NCBI GenBank assembly: GCA_963808705.1
Contig: CAWEHB010000003.1
Coordinates: 434,001 to 498,000, forward strand
Direction: 5' to 3'
DNA from: JASHPR01 sp963808705
GTDB taxonomy: Bacteria; Actinomycetota; Actinomycetes; Streptosporangiales; Streptosporangiaceae
Length of the DNA: 64,000 nt
The position numbers and the translations under genes were made by a program. Position 1 is the first letter of the stretch. Each line of letters begins with the position of its first letter. The notes beneath the pieces are model-generated. The model was not told the origin of the DNA. It worked only from the letters and a program-made list of their open reading frames with translations, and did no database searches. Below, in pieces: positions 27,447-39,277 of the stretch.

Positions 27447-28658
27447 TCAGCCGGTCTCCTTGAGATCGGCGGTCACCGGCTCGGCGCCCCGCGACAGCAG
27501 CCGCTGGGCCCCGACCGGGAACAAGGCCGCGGACAGCAGCCCCGCGGCGAGCAGCGAGGCGGACGCGGTCGGCGTGATCTTCCCGGTGGCCAGCCCGATC
27601 TGCGTCGCCACGATCACGAACGTCAGCGTGGTGGCCTGCAGCAGGCCCGCTGCCTCGGCGCGGCGGATGCCGGCGAAGCGCCGGTACAGCAGCGCGGGCA
27701 GCCCCCGCACCAGCAGCAGGGCGGCGAGGAACAGCGGCACCTCCGCGATCGCGGTGGGGTTCGCGAGAAGTTCCTTCAGCTGAAATGAGACGCCGGTGGC
27801 GATGAAGAAGATCGGGACCAGGAAGCCGAAGCCGATGGCCTCCACCTTGGTCTGGAACTGCGGGCGCGGCGCGTGCCCGGACAGCTCGACCAGCCGCACC
27901 AGCAGGCCGGCGGCGAACGCGCCGAGGATCGACGCGAAGCCGAACCGGTAGGCCAGCACGCCGCAAGCCAGCGCCAGGGCGAGCGCGGCGCGCACCCGGA
28001 TCTGGGCGCTCCGGTCCTCCAGGCGGGTGAGCAGCCGGTCCAGTGCCCCCAGTCGGAGCACCCGGGCCAGGGTCAGCCCGATCAGCGCCAGCAGGGCCAG
28101 GAAGATCGCGAGTGAGACCAGCTGGTCTGCGGTCGTCTTCGACGCGGCCGAGAAGAACAGCGACAGCAGCATGATGGGCACGATCTCCGCGAGCGCCGCC
28201 GCGGTCATGACCAGCTGGCCGAACTCGGTGGAGTCCTCTCCCGCGTCCTTCAGCAACGGCAGCAGCAGCCCGGTCGACGTCGACATGAGCATGATCGCCA
28301 GCAGCAGCGGCTGGGTGCCCAGGCCGGCCAGCCGGAAGGCGTATGCGCAGAGCAGCGCCAGCGCGACCGAGACCCCGAACGCCGAGCCCGCCAGCCGCGC
28401 CAGCGGCCCGCGCAGCCGGTCGACATCGATCTCCAGCCCGGCCAGGAACAGCAGCATGCCCAGGCCAAGATCGCTCAGGACCTGCACCGGTGCGTCCACC
28501 CGCACCCAGCCGAGCACGGACGGGCCGACCACGATGCCGGCGATGACCTCGAGGACCGCACCGGGCACCGACACCCGCGGCAGGAACCCGAGCACGACCG
28601 GGACCAGCACCGCGATCGCCGCGATGATCAGGACGCTGTTGAACGAGATGGCGAGCAT
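27447..28658 (-). CDS. CPA2-type cation/proton antiporter
   Basis: Protein of about 403 residues from the ATG at 28658 (MLAISFNSVLII), with a possible longer start at 28709. It has about 12 hydrophobic segments with the sodium/hydrogen exchanger pattern: IAGIVVGPSVLGWV, LGLGMLLFLAGLEID (the FLAGLE(I/M)D motif), TSTGLLLPLLKDAGE, and FVAPIFF-like FLVPIFFIATGVSF. There is no C-terminal TrkA-N domain. It exchanges monovalent cations for protons in the membrane. It converges on the oxidoreductase gene with only 16 bases between stops. Confidence 0.9.
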   Translation of the reverse strand: MLAISFNSVLIIAAIAVLVPVVLGFLPRVSVPGAVLEVIAGIVVGPSVLGWVRVDAPVQVLSDLGLGMLLFLAGLEIDVDRLRGPLARLAGSAFGVSVALALLCAYAFRLAGLGTQPLLLAIMLMSTSTGLLLPLLKDAGEDSTEFGQLVMTAAALAEIVPIMLLSLFFSAASKTTADQLVSLAIFLALLALIGLTLARVLRLGALDRLLTRLEDRSAQIRVRAALALALACGVLAYRFGFASILGAFAAGLLVRLVELSGHAPRPQFQTKVEAIGFGFLVPIFFIATGVSFQLKELLANPTAIAEVPLFLAALLLVRGLPALLYRRFAGIRRAEAAGLLQATTLTFVIVATQIGLATGKITPTASASLLAAGLLSAALFPVGAQRLLSRGAEPVTADLKETG

Positions 28659-28823
28659 CCGCACCCCCAGCCGTCCCGTTGCCCTCCGCCGTGCCCCCAA
28701 TGCAATCACGGAAGGAGGGTCATGCCGCGAGCGGTCAGCCGAGCCGTCCGGGTACCGTGGCCGTCACGGCGATATCCGTCTCCCGGCAGGGGCCCGGCGC
28801 TGCAGGCCCCGACGGACGCAGCG

Positions 28824-29021
28824 CTACGAGGCCGAGCGCCGGCGCCGCAGGCCGAACGCGGCCATCGCGATCCCGGCCAGCGCGATCAGCGGCCCGGCGA
28901 CCGCCCAGAACGTGACGCCTGTCATCGCGCTGCCGCCGATGTAGCCGAGGCCCTGCAGCGCGAAGATGACCCCGGCGACGGTGATCACTGCGCCGGCGGC
29001 GATGAGCAGGCTGTTCTTCAT
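28824..29021 (-). CDS. Small two-helix membrane protein
   Basis: About 65 residues (MKNSLLIAAGAVITVAGVIF...), with a GTG four codons earlier as alternative. Two membrane helices flank a short GYIGGSAMTGVTFW linker, and the tail is basic (RRRRS), placing both ends inside by the positive-inside rule. FALQGLGYIGGSAM is a pattern I have seen in short actinobacterial integral membrane proteins of unknown function. A GGAGAGAG stretch precedes the start. Confidence 0.7.
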   Translation of the reverse strand: MKNSLLIAAGAVITVAGVIFALQGLGYIGGSAMTGVTFWAVAGPLIALAGIAMAAFGLRRRRSAS

Positions 29022-29079
29022 GACGATGCGCACTCTCTCCGAACGGTCGGCGGACGACTCATCCCAAGCTCACAACGGC

Positions 29080-29140
29080 CCGGGCCGCGTGCTGGTTCGA
29101 GGCGCGGCAGGGCGTCCGGGCCGCGTGCTGGTTCGAGGCG
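29080..29140. repeat. Two perfect 25-bp direct repeats upstream of the L,D-transpeptidase gene
   Basis: The 25-base sequence at 29080-29104 recurs without change at 29116-29140 (it begins CCGGGCCGCG and ends TTCGAGGCG). The 11 bases between differ. It lies in the 340-base gap between the divergent small membrane protein and L,D-transpeptidase genes, which otherwise shows no gene. The origin could be slippage, or paired regulator sites for either gene. Confidence 0.8.
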
Positions 29141-29360
29141 GGGCGAGCCGCGCTGAGCCAGGCCCGGACGCGCGCCGGGCCGGCGCTGTGTAGCGGCAGC
29201 CGGGTAACAAGCCGGCAAATTGTACAGTCGCCCGGCCTGTCGAGTGTGACGCAACCGACAGCGTGGGTAGAACGTCTAGAAATTGACGATTGGTTCGGCG
29301 CGGGCGCTGGTGAGCCCCGTGCTGGCGCGGGCGCGTGGCAGGTTCAGGTAAGGGAGAGAC

Positions 29361-30182
29361 ATGAGACACGCAGCGTGGCGGTCGGTGTTCTCGTGGCGGT
29401 CGGTGTTCTCGTGGCGGTTGCTGCCCGGCCTGGGCGCTCTGATAGCGGCCGGGGCCCTTATTGTCAGCCAGGCCGGGTCGGCGGCCGCCAGCCCGGCCGC
29501 GGCGCCCCGGGCCGGGACCGCGGCCGCGGCAGCGCGCGCCGCGGCCCCGGCGGCGTACGTCCCCCCGAAGCAGCTCCTGCAGCTGGGGATGCACGGCGCG
29601 GCGGTGCGGCGGCTGCAGCTGCGCCTTGCCGCGCTGCACTACTACCCCGGGCCGGCCGACGGCCAGTTCGGCCTGGACACGCTCGAGGCGGTGTGGGCGT
29701 TCAAGGAGGTCCAGGGCTACCCGGTGGACTGGGCGAACCAGGACGTGGTGTCGCGCGCCACCGAGCGCGCGCTGGTGCATCCCCGGGCGCCGAGGGTCCT
29801 CGTCCCGCGTGGCGGCGCCATGCGGATCGAGATAAACATGAACGACGAAGTACTGGTCCTGTACAACCACAACAAGCCGGAGCTGATCAGCCACGTCTCC
29901 ACCGGCGCGGGCTGCCTGCCCGGCCAGGGCTGCGGCTGGAACACGCCGACCGGTAATTTCCACACCCTGGAGTTCATCCCGGGCTGGGTCACCGTGCCGC
30001 TCGGGGAAATGTACAACCCGGTCTTCTTCATTGGCACTTTGTATGCCATTCACGGGGAATACAACACCAGCGTTCCCTTCTATCCCGACTCGCACGGCTG
30101 CGTCCGCATTCCGATGGACATCGCGAACTTCTTCCACAAGCTCGTGAAGGTTCCCGGGACCCCGGTCTACATCAGGGGCTGA
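29361..30182 (+). CDS. Secreted L,D-transpeptidase (YkuD) with peptidoglycan-binding domain
   Basis: Protein of 273 residues. It has an export signal (Arg-rich start, hydrophobic stretch 20-45 ending in A-x-A), an Ala-rich spacer, a peptidoglycan-binding domain at about 68-125 (LLQLGMHGAAVRRLQLRLAA, GQFGLDTLEAVWAFKE), and the catalytic YkuD domain to the C-terminus with the Cys motif SHGCVRIP. It makes 3-3 cross-links in the cell wall or attaches proteins. The N-terminus contains a duplicated WRSVFS block caused by an exact 18-bp DNA repeat. The ribosome site AAGGGAGAG precedes the ATG. A strong hairpin follows the gene. Confidence 0.92.
   Translation: MRHAAWRSVFSWRSVFSWRLLPGLGALIAAGALIVSQAGSAAASPAAAPRAGTAAAAARAAAPAAYVPPKQLLQLGMHGAAVRRLQLRLAALHYYPGPADGQFGLDTLEAVWAFKEVQGYPVDWANQDVVSRATERALVHPRAPRVLVPRGGAMRIEINMNDEVLVLYNHNKPELISHVSTGAGCLPGQGCGWNTPTGNFHTLEFIPGWVTVPLGEMYNPVFFIGTLYAIHGEYNTSVPFYPDSHGCVRIPMDIANFFHKLVKVPGTPVYIRG
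29376..29411 (+). repeat. Exact 18-bp tandem duplication in the transpeptidase signal region
   Basis: TGGCGGTCGGTGTTCTCG occurs twice in tandem, giving WRSVFS twice, with a third partial copy (TGGCGG). It lengthens the positive N-region of the signal peptide and keeps the frame. Confidence 0.85.
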
Positions 30183-30200
30183 ACAGCCCGCCCGGACACC

Positions 30201-30253
30201 CCGTGGATGTACCGGAGGGCGGGCTTGGGGGCCGCCCATCGGTACATCCACGG
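30201..30253. terminator. Long hairpin after the L,D-transpeptidase gene, probable terminator
   Basis: CCGTGGATGTACCG (30201-30214) pairs perfectly with CGGTACATCCACGG (30240-30253). An inner GGGCGG/CCGCCC pair extends the stem, and GGGCTTTT follows on the plus strand. A third GATGTACCGG copy lies at 30291-30300. This is the strongest terminator-like structure I saw in the window, placed 18 bases after the stop codon. Confidence 0.75.
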
Positions 30254-30470
30254 GGGCTTTTCAGCTTCCGGAGACATCCCGGTCTTCATCGATGTACCGG
30301 AAGGCTGCCGCCCGCGCCAACTCCCGCGCCAGCCGCCCGCCCCGGTCCGGCGGGCTACCTCGTGGCGGGCCCAGAGTCAAGGCGTTCCGGGCCTGGTCAG
30401 GCGACCGGTCTCGGTCTACAGTCCATAGGGGTCGCGATCATGATGACATTGGCGTACTGGAGCGTGAATC

Positions 30471-31955
30471 ATGCGGAGGATCAGTAGATATCCCGTTATG
30501 GTGGTCTGCGCGGTACTGCTGGCCGTCGGCCTGGGCGCGGCGGCTCCCAGTGCGCTCGCCTCGGCGGGCGGGGCCGGACCCGGTGCCTGCCCCACCACGG
30601 CGCGCACGCTGACCGGCACGCTCGGCGACGGGGCGACCTACGAGATCCAGGTTCCCGCGAACTGGAACTGCACCCTGTTCCTGTACAGCCACGGGTATGT
30701 GACGCCGGGCTCGGCGAACCCGGCCCAGGACGTCGGCGACCCGATCACCGGCAGCTGGATGCTCAGCCACGGCTACGCCCTGGCCGGCTCGTCCTACGCG
30801 ACCACCGGGTGGGCGATCCAGCAGGCGCTGCCCGACCAGATCGCCACCCTGAACGTCTTCGACCAGCAGGTCGGGACGCCCGCCCGGACGATCGCGTGGG
30901 GCCACTCCCTCGGCGGCATCATCACCGCCGGGCTGATCCAGGACTACCCGAACCGGTTCACCGCGGCGTTGCCGATGTGCGGCGTGCTGTCCGGCGGCGT
31001 CGCCACCTGGAACACCGCGCTCGACTCCGAGGTCGCGTTCCAGCAGCTGATCGACTCGTCGCTGCAGGTCGTCAACATCACCGACCCGGACGCCAACCTG
31101 ACCGCGGCCGAGCAGGCGGCCACCACGGCGCAGCAGACCGCGCAGGGCCAGGCCCGGATCGCGCTCTCCGCCGCGCTCGGCGACACGCCGGGCTGGTTCA
31201 CCCCGCTGTCCGCGCAGCCGGCCGCGAACGACTACGCCGCCCAGGAATACAACCAGTTCCTGTGGGACACCGAGGTCGACTTCCCGTTCGTGTTCGCGCT
31301 CCGGGCCGAGCTGGAGGCCCGGGCGGGCGGCAACCCGTCCTGGACCACCGGCGTGAACTTCGCCGCCCAGCTGGCCAAGTCGCCCGACCTGCGTGAGGTC
31401 ATCGCCCTGTACCGGGCCGCGGGCCTGAACCTGCGCGCCGACCTGGCCACGCTCAACGCCGCGACCCGGGTCAGCGCCGACCCCGGCGCGGTCCGGTACC
31501 TGGCCAAGTACATCTCCTTCAACGGGCAGCTCTCGGTGCCGGTGCTCACCATGCACACCACCGGCGACGGGCTGGTGGTACCGGAGAACGAGCAGGCCTA
31601 CGCGAGCGTCGTGCGGCAGGCCGGCGACTCGCGGCTGCTGCGGCAGATCTTCGTCAGCCGGGCCGGCCACTGCGCGTTCACCCCGGCCGAGACGATCACC
31701 GCGGCGCAGACGCTGCTGAAGCGGCTCGCCACCGGTCACTGGAATGACCAGGCCCTGCAACCAGCGAGCCTGAACGCGAACGCCGCGGGGCTAGGCCCGG
31801 ACTACAACGTCTTCACCAACAGCAGCGGGTCGCTCGTCGCGACGCCGCCGGCGTTCGTGAGCTACCGGCCCTACCCGTACCCGCGGCCGTTCGACCTCAG
31901 CGCCTGGGCCGGGGCCGGGGGCGGGGTGGTCCTGGGCCGGGCTGGCGCGGGGTGA
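30471..31955 (+). CDS. Secreted alpha/beta hydrolase
   Basis: Protein of 494 residues with a signal peptide (about residues 1-31, ending APSALASA). The nucleophile elbow is GHSLGG at about residue 144. The catalytic acid is probably the Asp in VLTMHTTGDGLVVPE, and the His the one in SRAGHCAF, in the right order for the fold. YGxTGYA-like SYATTGWAIQQAL and LYSHGYV (oxyanion loop) are also seen. An esterase, lipase or amidase acting outside the cell; the substrate is not evident. The last 35 residues are Tyr/Pro-rich then Gly-rich and look non-catalytic. Confidence 0.85.
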   Translation: MRRISRYPVMVVCAVLLAVGLGAAAPSALASAGGAGPGACPTTARTLTGTLGDGATYEIQVPANWNCTLFLYSHGYVTPGSANPAQDVGDPITGSWMLSHGYALAGSSYATTGWAIQQALPDQIATLNVFDQQVGTPARTIAWGHSLGGIITAGLIQDYPNRFTAALPMCGVLSGGVATWNTALDSEVAFQQLIDSSLQVVNITDPDANLTAAEQAATTAQQTAQGQARIALSAALGDTPGWFTPLSAQPAANDYAAQEYNQFLWDTEVDFPFVFALRAELEARAGGNPSWTTGVNFAAQLAKSPDLREVIALYRAAGLNLRADLATLNAATRVSADPGAVRYLAKYISFNGQLSVPVLTMHTTGDGLVVPENEQAYASVVRQAGDSRLLRQIFVSRAGHCAFTPAETITAAQTLLKRLATGHWNDQALQPASLNANAAGLGPDYNVFTNSSGSLVATPPAFVSYRPYPYPRPFDLSAWAGAGGGVVLGRAGAG

Positions 31956-31982
31956 CCTGGGCGGGGCAGGGTAAGGGGTGAC

Positions 31983-32038
31983 CCGGGCCGGGCCGGGAAG
32001 TGATCCGGGCCTGGGCCGACACGGCTGACCCGGCCCGG
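31983..32038. terminator. Wide inverted repeat between two convergent genes
   Basis: CCGGGCCGGG (31983-31992) and CCCGGCCCGG (32029-32038) are perfect inverted copies around a 36-base loop, in the 99 bases between the convergent hydrolase and FHA-ABC genes. It could serve as a bidirectional terminator; the GC-only sequence and long loop keep confidence low. Confidence 0.3.
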
Positions 32039-32054
32039 GAGAGCCCGGCCGCGG

Positions 32055-34664
32055 TCAGCGCCGCCGGGCCGGGCTCGAGCCCCGCAGCCTGCGCCAGGTG
32101 ATGAACGAGAACACCACGCCCAGCACGACCATCATGCCCATGTCCAGCAGCCAGATGTGCGCGGTGTGCGCCCACAGCGGGTCCGGCTTGACCCCCGGCG
32201 AGGGAGGCGTGATTATCCCGAGGCTCGTGGTGGAGGCGACCGCGCCAAAGCCCCAGCGGGACGGGGAGATCCAGGCGAGCTGCTCCAGTCCCGGCTGCCC
32301 GGCGATCGCGATCACGCCCCCGGTGAACACGACCTGCGCCATCACCGAGATGAACAGCAGCGGCAGGCTCTTCTCCGAGGTGCTGACCGACGAGGAGATC
32401 AGCAGGCCCAGGGTCATCGACGCGATCGCGAGCAGGGCCATGGCCAGCACGATCTCGACGAACGGCGCGTGCGTGAGGAACGACCCGGTGCGCGGCATCG
32501 TCCGGCCGAGCAGCCCGACCACCGTCATCAGCGCGGCCTGCAGGGCGCTCAGCACGCCCAGGACCAGCAGCTTGGACCACAGGTAGGCGCCGGACGACAG
32601 CCCGGCGGCCCGTTCCCGGGTATAGATCGACCGTTCCTTGACGATCTCCCTGATCGAGTTGAGCGCTCCGGTGAAACACGCGCCGATGGCCAGGATCAGC
32701 AGGATGGCCTCGGCATTGGTGTTGCTGTGCGGGGGCCCGGCCAGCCCTTCCGGCGAGGAGACCAGCTGCATGATTCCCGCCAGCACGAGCGGGGCCCCGA
32801 CCAGGAAGCCCAGGTAGACCCGGTCGGAGGCGATGACGGCCAGGTAACGCCGGCACAAGGTGCTGAGCTGGCTGAAGAACCGCTTCCGCCGCGGGGGCGG
32901 GGTCGGCGGGGCCAGCTGCGGCCGGGCGGCCGGGGGGGCCACGGCCATGGCCTCGGCGACGTACTGCGCGTGCAGCGGGGACCGCTTGTACTCCCCGGCC
33001 CAGTCCCGGCCCGGCTCGTTCTCGAACGCCTGGAACACCTCGGCCCAGCCCGGCTGGCCGAAGTGGCGCAGGCCCTCGCGCGGCGGCCCGAAGAAGGCCA
33101 CCTTCCCGCCGGGCACCAGCACCAGCAGCCGGTCGCACAGGTCCAGGTTGGCCACGCTGTGCGTGACCACGATGACGGTGCGGCCGTCGTGGGCGAGCCC
33201 GGCCATCATCTCCATGACTGACTTGTCCAGCCCGGGGTCCAGCCCGGAGGTCGGCTCGTCCAGGAACAGCAGCGAGGGCTTGGTGAGCAGCTCCAGGGCC
33301 ACGCTGACCCGCTTGCGCTGGCCGCCGGACAGCGACTCGGCCCGGGTGTTGGCGTGCGGGGTCAGGCTCAGCTCGCCGAGGACCTCGTCGACCCGCTCGT
33401 TCCGCTCCCGGGCGCTGGTGTCGCGCGGGAACCGCAGCTCGGCGGCGTACCGCAGCGCCCGGCGCGCGGACAGCTGGGTGTGCATGATGTCCTGCTGCGG
33501 GACCAGCCCGATCCGGTACTTCAGCTCGGCGTAGTCCTGGTAGAGGTCGCGGTTGTCGTAGAGCACGGTGCCGTCGGTCGCCGGCTTCATCCCGGTCAGC
33601 GCGCCGAGCAGGGTGGACTTGCCGGCGCCGCTCGGGCCGATGACGCCGAGCAGGCAGCGCTCGCCGAGCGGGAAGCTCACCTCGTCCAGGAGCACCTTGC
33701 CGCCGGGCAGGCGGACGGTCAGGTTCTGCACGCTCAGCGAGACCTCGCCGGTGTCGATGAACTCCTGCAGTTCCTGCCCGACGAGATGGAACGTGGCCGG
33801 CCCGATGCCGATGGTGTCGGCCTCGGTCACCGGGGCGGAGGTCACCCGCTGGCCGTTGACGAACGTGCCGTTGTGGCTGCCGAGGTCGGCGATCTCGTAC
33901 CCGCCGCGGCTCGACCGGCGCAGCTCGGCGTGGTAACGGGAGACGCTCAGGTCGGAGACGACCACGTCGTTGTCGGTGGCGCGCCCGATGCGCAGCACCC
34001 GGCTGGGCAGCCGCATGACCGCGCTGGGCTGGCGGACGATGCTCGAGCTGCCGGGGGCGGGCAGCGACGACGAGTCCGGCGGGCCGGCCACGCCGCGCGA
34101 GCCGTAGGACGGCGAGGCCGGCGGGCCGGCCGGGCCCCGTGATCGGGTCGGCGGCGAGTCCGGCGGGCTGGCCGGCGGGCCCGCCCAGGGCGGGACCGCC
34201 GGCGCGGGCGCGGGGCGCGCGGGCGGCGCGGGCGCGGGCGCTGCGGGCTGCGGCGGCGCCGCCGCGGTGCGGGGCGTGATCACTTCGGTGGCCGAGTCCA
34301 GGCTGACCGGGGCGGCGATCTGCGTGGCCGGCCGGGGCGGGGGCACCGGCGAGCACCACATCCGCTGCCCGTCCTCCGGGTGGCCGAGCCGGAGCACGCA
34401 GTCCTCGGTGATCTCCACGCGCTGCACCCGCTGGGCGCCCAGGAAGGTCCCGTTGGTGCTGCCGACGTCCTCGAGCAGCCAGGTGGCGCCCTCGATCCGG
34501 AGCACCGCGTGGCGCCAGGACACCCGGGCCTCGTTGACCACTATGTCTGATTCTGGGTTGCGGCCGATGCTGTAGCTGCGCCCGGCCTCCAGGCTGCGAT
34601 CGGATCCCTGCGTGCGCACGACCAGCGCCGGCGTATTCGACGAGATCTCCCGCTCGATCGTCAT
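32055..34664 (-). CDS. FHA-FHA-ABC transporter fusion (Rv1747-like, ABCG type)
   Basis: Protein of 869 residues. FHA1 at about 25-90 (SIGRNPESDIVV, VSWRHAVL, STNGTFLG), a Pro/Ala-rich linker at 105-210, FHA2 at about 220-290 (RIGRATDNDVVVSD, SRYHAEL, SHNGTFVNG), an ABC ATPase at about 305-540 (GPSGAGKST Walker A, LSGGQRKRVSVALELL signature, LLFLDEPTSGLD Walker B), then six membrane segments of the ABC2 type. FHA domains bind phosphothreonine, so the exporter is expected to be switched by a Ser/Thr kinase; the kinase gene at 34842 is read divergently from the same 177-base promoter region. In Mycobacterium Rv1747 is controlled in this way by PknF. Confidence 0.93.
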   Translation of the reverse strand: MTIEREISSNTPALVVRTQGSDRSLEAGRSYSIGRNPESDIVVNEARVSWRHAVLRIEGATWLLEDVGSTNGTFLGAQRVQRVEITEDCVLRLGHPEDGQRMWCSPVPPPRPATQIAAPVSLDSATEVITPRTAAAPPQPAAPAPAPPARPAPAPAVPPWAGPPASPPDSPPTRSRGPAGPPASPSYGSRGVAGPPDSSSLPAPGSSSIVRQPSAVMRLPSRVLRIGRATDNDVVVSDLSVSRYHAELRRSSRGGYEIADLGSHNGTFVNGQRVTSAPVTEADTIGIGPATFHLVGQELQEFIDTGEVSLSVQNLTVRLPGGKVLLDEVSFPLGERCLLGVIGPSGAGKSTLLGALTGMKPATDGTVLYDNRDLYQDYAELKYRIGLVPQQDIMHTQLSARRALRYAAELRFPRDTSARERNERVDEVLGELSLTPHANTRAESLSGGQRKRVSVALELLTKPSLLFLDEPTSGLDPGLDKSVMEMMAGLAHDGRTVIVVTHSVANLDLCDRLLVLVPGGKVAFFGPPREGLRHFGQPGWAEVFQAFENEPGRDWAGEYKRSPLHAQYVAEAMAVAPPAARPQLAPPTPPPRRKRFFSQLSTLCRRYLAVIASDRVYLGFLVGAPLVLAGIMQLVSSPEGLAGPPHSNTNAEAILLILAIGACFTGALNSIREIVKERSIYTRERAAGLSSGAYLWSKLLVLGVLSALQAALMTVVGLLGRTMPRTGSFLTHAPFVEIVLAMALLAIASMTLGLLISSSVSTSEKSLPLLFISVMAQVVFTGGVIAIAGQPGLEQLAWISPSRWGFGAVASTTSLGIITPPSPGVKPDPLWAHTAHIWLLDMGMMVVLGVVFSFITWRRLRGSSPARRR

Positions 34665-34841
34665 CTCACAACTCTAGAGTGATGCGGCCCAAAGAAACAT
34701 CTGCCTGACCTCGGCTCGCCCGGTTCGTGCCAAATTTGGCATGTGCGGATCCCGGCTAACGATGGCAGCCGCGGAGTGGGGCGTGGCGTCCCGTTCATGC
34801 TTGGTTTCGGATACCGTCGGGGTGACTAGAGGAGCGGAGCG

Positions 34842-37324
<2,483 letters not shown>

Positions 37325-37328
<4 letters not shown>

Positions 37329-38068
37329 CCACTGGATATACCGGATACGAAGACGACGCCCCCGTCCGCGCCCGGCGGCGGCACCCGCTCCGGACGGTCA
37401 TCATCGTGCTGATCGTCCTGCTCGGCCTGCTGGTCGCCCTGGACTTCGCCGCCCGGGCCATCGCGCAGAACAAGGTGGCGTCAGAAATCCAGCAGCAGGG
37501 GTTCCCCAAGAAGCCGAGCGTGTCGATCCAGGGCTTCCCGTTCCTGACCCAGGTCATCAGCCACGACTTCAAGGACATCCTGATCAGCTCCAGCGACATC
37601 ACCGAGGGCCCGCTGCAGATCCAGAGCATCAACGCCACCATGAGCGGCGTGCACGTCAACTCCTCCTTCCAGGGCGGCACCGTCGATCACCTCAACGGGA
37701 CGATGACGGTCACCTTCCCCGCCCTCGCGAGCGCGATGACCTCGCAGGCCGGCGCCCTGGGGTCGCTGGTCGGCTCCGGCCTGACCCTGTCCGACGCGGG
37801 CAACAACGAGGTGAAGACCTCGCTGAACCTGCTCGGCGGCCTGGCCAGCGGCACCGCGGTCTGGCAGGTCACCCGGACCGGCCACAACGACATCCACGTC
37901 CACCTGGTCTCGAGCAGCGGGATCGGCTCCTCGGTGCTGAGCGGGATCAGCGACATCACGGTGCCGCTCCCGGCGCTGCCGATGGGGATGACCATCCAGA
38001 GCATCAGCGTCACGCCCACGGGCCTGGTCGCCGTGGTCACCGGCCAGAACGTAAGCTTCGGCAGCTAG
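37325..38068 (+). CDS. DUF2993 (LmeA-like) membrane-anchored protein
   Basis: Protein of 247 residues, overlapping the kinase gene by four bases (GTGA). One membrane helix (about 22-45) then a soluble outer part with the DUF2993 pattern: VASEIQQQGFPKKPSVSIQGFPFLTQVISHDFKDILIS, followed by a beta-rich lipid-binding-like barrel to the C-terminus. The mycobacterial member LmeA acts in lipomannan maturation. Coupled translation with the kinase suggests that they work in the same envelope pathway. Confidence 0.87.
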
Positions 38069-38071
38069 CCG

Positions 38072-39277
38072 GTGGCCCAGTTCCGCGGGAAGCGGCTGAC
38101 GATCATCGGCGGCGGCGTCATGGGGCTGATGACCGCCTACCACGCGGCGCCGCTCGCCGCGGCCGTGACCGTGCTGGAGAAGACGCGGGTCGGTGACCCG
38201 GCCACCGCGTCGTTCTCGCTCACCCGGTCGGCGCGGAACGACTACCTGGACCCCGAGTACGCCCGGCTCGCCTACGAGGCCCGGCAGCTCTGGCTGGACC
38301 TGCAGGCGCAGTCCGGCGAGCCGCTGCTCGTCGACTGCGGATGCCTGAACCTGGCCAAGCGCAGCGTCACCCCCGACCTGGCCGGCACCTACGCCTTCCG
38401 CAGCTACGCCGTGCTGGAGCAGTTGCAGCTGCGCCGCGAGGCCTTCTCCGCCGCGGCGCTGCGGCGGCGGTTCCCGCAGTTCGCCGCCGACGCGGGACGG
38501 CTGGACGTCGAGGCCGGGTTCGTCGACGTGCCCGCGGCCACCCGGTTCCTGCAGGCGGCGCTGGCCGCCCGCGGGGTGCGGGTGGCCGAGCACGCGGCGG
38601 TGCGCGGCATCGCCCGGGCCGGCGGGGTCTGGAGCGTCGCCACCGACGCGGGAGAGGTGGTGTCCGACGTCCTCGTGATCACCGCGGGCCTGGGCACCAA
38701 CGACGTGCTGGGCCTGCTGCCGGGCTGCTCGGCCCGGTTCCCGCTGCGGCCCGACCGGCCCGCGCAGTCCAAGTACTTCATCCCCCCGGCCGGCCAGCGC
38801 GCCCGGTTCACCGAGAAGGCGCTGCCGGTCTTCGCCTACCTGGACGTCGGGATCTACGGGCACCCGCTGTACGAGGGAAAGACGCCCGGCGTCAAGATCG
38901 GCTTCTACAACCCGCCCGACGTCGCCCGCGCGGCGAGCCCGATCGCCAGCGTGGAGGACTTCGTGGCAGAATGCATGCCGTCGCTGCGCGGTGCCGAGGT
39001 GGTCGACGTCGCCGAGGCCAGCGGCGCGGATGTCTGCTGCTACGACCTGGTGGCGGACGACGACTTCATTCTCGGCCCGGTCCCCGGCGTGGCCGGCGTC
39101 TACACCGGGGTGGGCTGGCGGGGCACGGGATACAAGTTCGCGCCCTGGGCGGGCCGGGTGCTGGCCCAGCTCGCCCTGCAGCAGGGGACCGTGTACGACA
39201 TCCGCCGCTTCGCGCCCGGCCGGTTCGCGGGCGGCGGCGAGACCGGCATGGCCGGGATCGGAGGTGCGCCATCATGA
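38072..39277 (+). CDS. FAD-dependent amine oxidase/dehydrogenase (DAO family)
   Basis: Protein of 401 residues, GTG start at 38072, three bases after the DUF2993 stop. FAD site LTIIGGGVMGLMTAYHAA, then TSFSLTRSARNDY-like region SFSLTRSARNDYLDPEYARLAYEARQLW, typical of sarcosine oxidase/N-methyltryptophan oxidase relatives, VVSDVLVITAGLGTNDVLG, and the C-terminal GVGWRGTGYKFAPWAGRVLAQL (the GxxGxGFK-like flavin motif; GYKFAP matches G-F-K-L-S-P of sarcosine oxidase). It would oxidise an N-methyl or amino-acid-like amine. Its stop overlaps the start of the homocysteine methyltransferase gene, so the pair acts together. Confidence 0.87.
   Translation: MAQFRGKRLTIIGGGVMGLMTAYHAAPLAAAVTVLEKTRVGDPATASFSLTRSARNDYLDPEYARLAYEARQLWLDLQAQSGEPLLVDCGCLNLAKRSVTPDLAGTYAFRSYAVLEQLQLRREAFSAAALRRRFPQFAADAGRLDVEAGFVDVPAATRFLQAALAARGVRVAEHAAVRGIARAGGVWSVATDAGEVVSDVLVITAGLGTNDVLGLLPGCSARFPLRPDRPAQSKYFIPPAGQRARFTEKALPVFAYLDVGIYGHPLYEGKTPGVKIGFYNPPDVARAASPIASVEDFVAECMPSLRGAEVVDVAEASGADVCCYDLVADDDFILGPVPGVAGVYTGVGWRGTGYKFAPWAGRVLAQLALQQGTVYDIRRFAPGRFAGGGETGMAGIGGAPS

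Noticed and set aside
29141..29360. A c-di-AMP riboswitch before the L,D-transpeptidase gene
   Set aside because: Such switches often precede actinobacterial wall enzymes, but I could not find the expected conserved core or pairing here.
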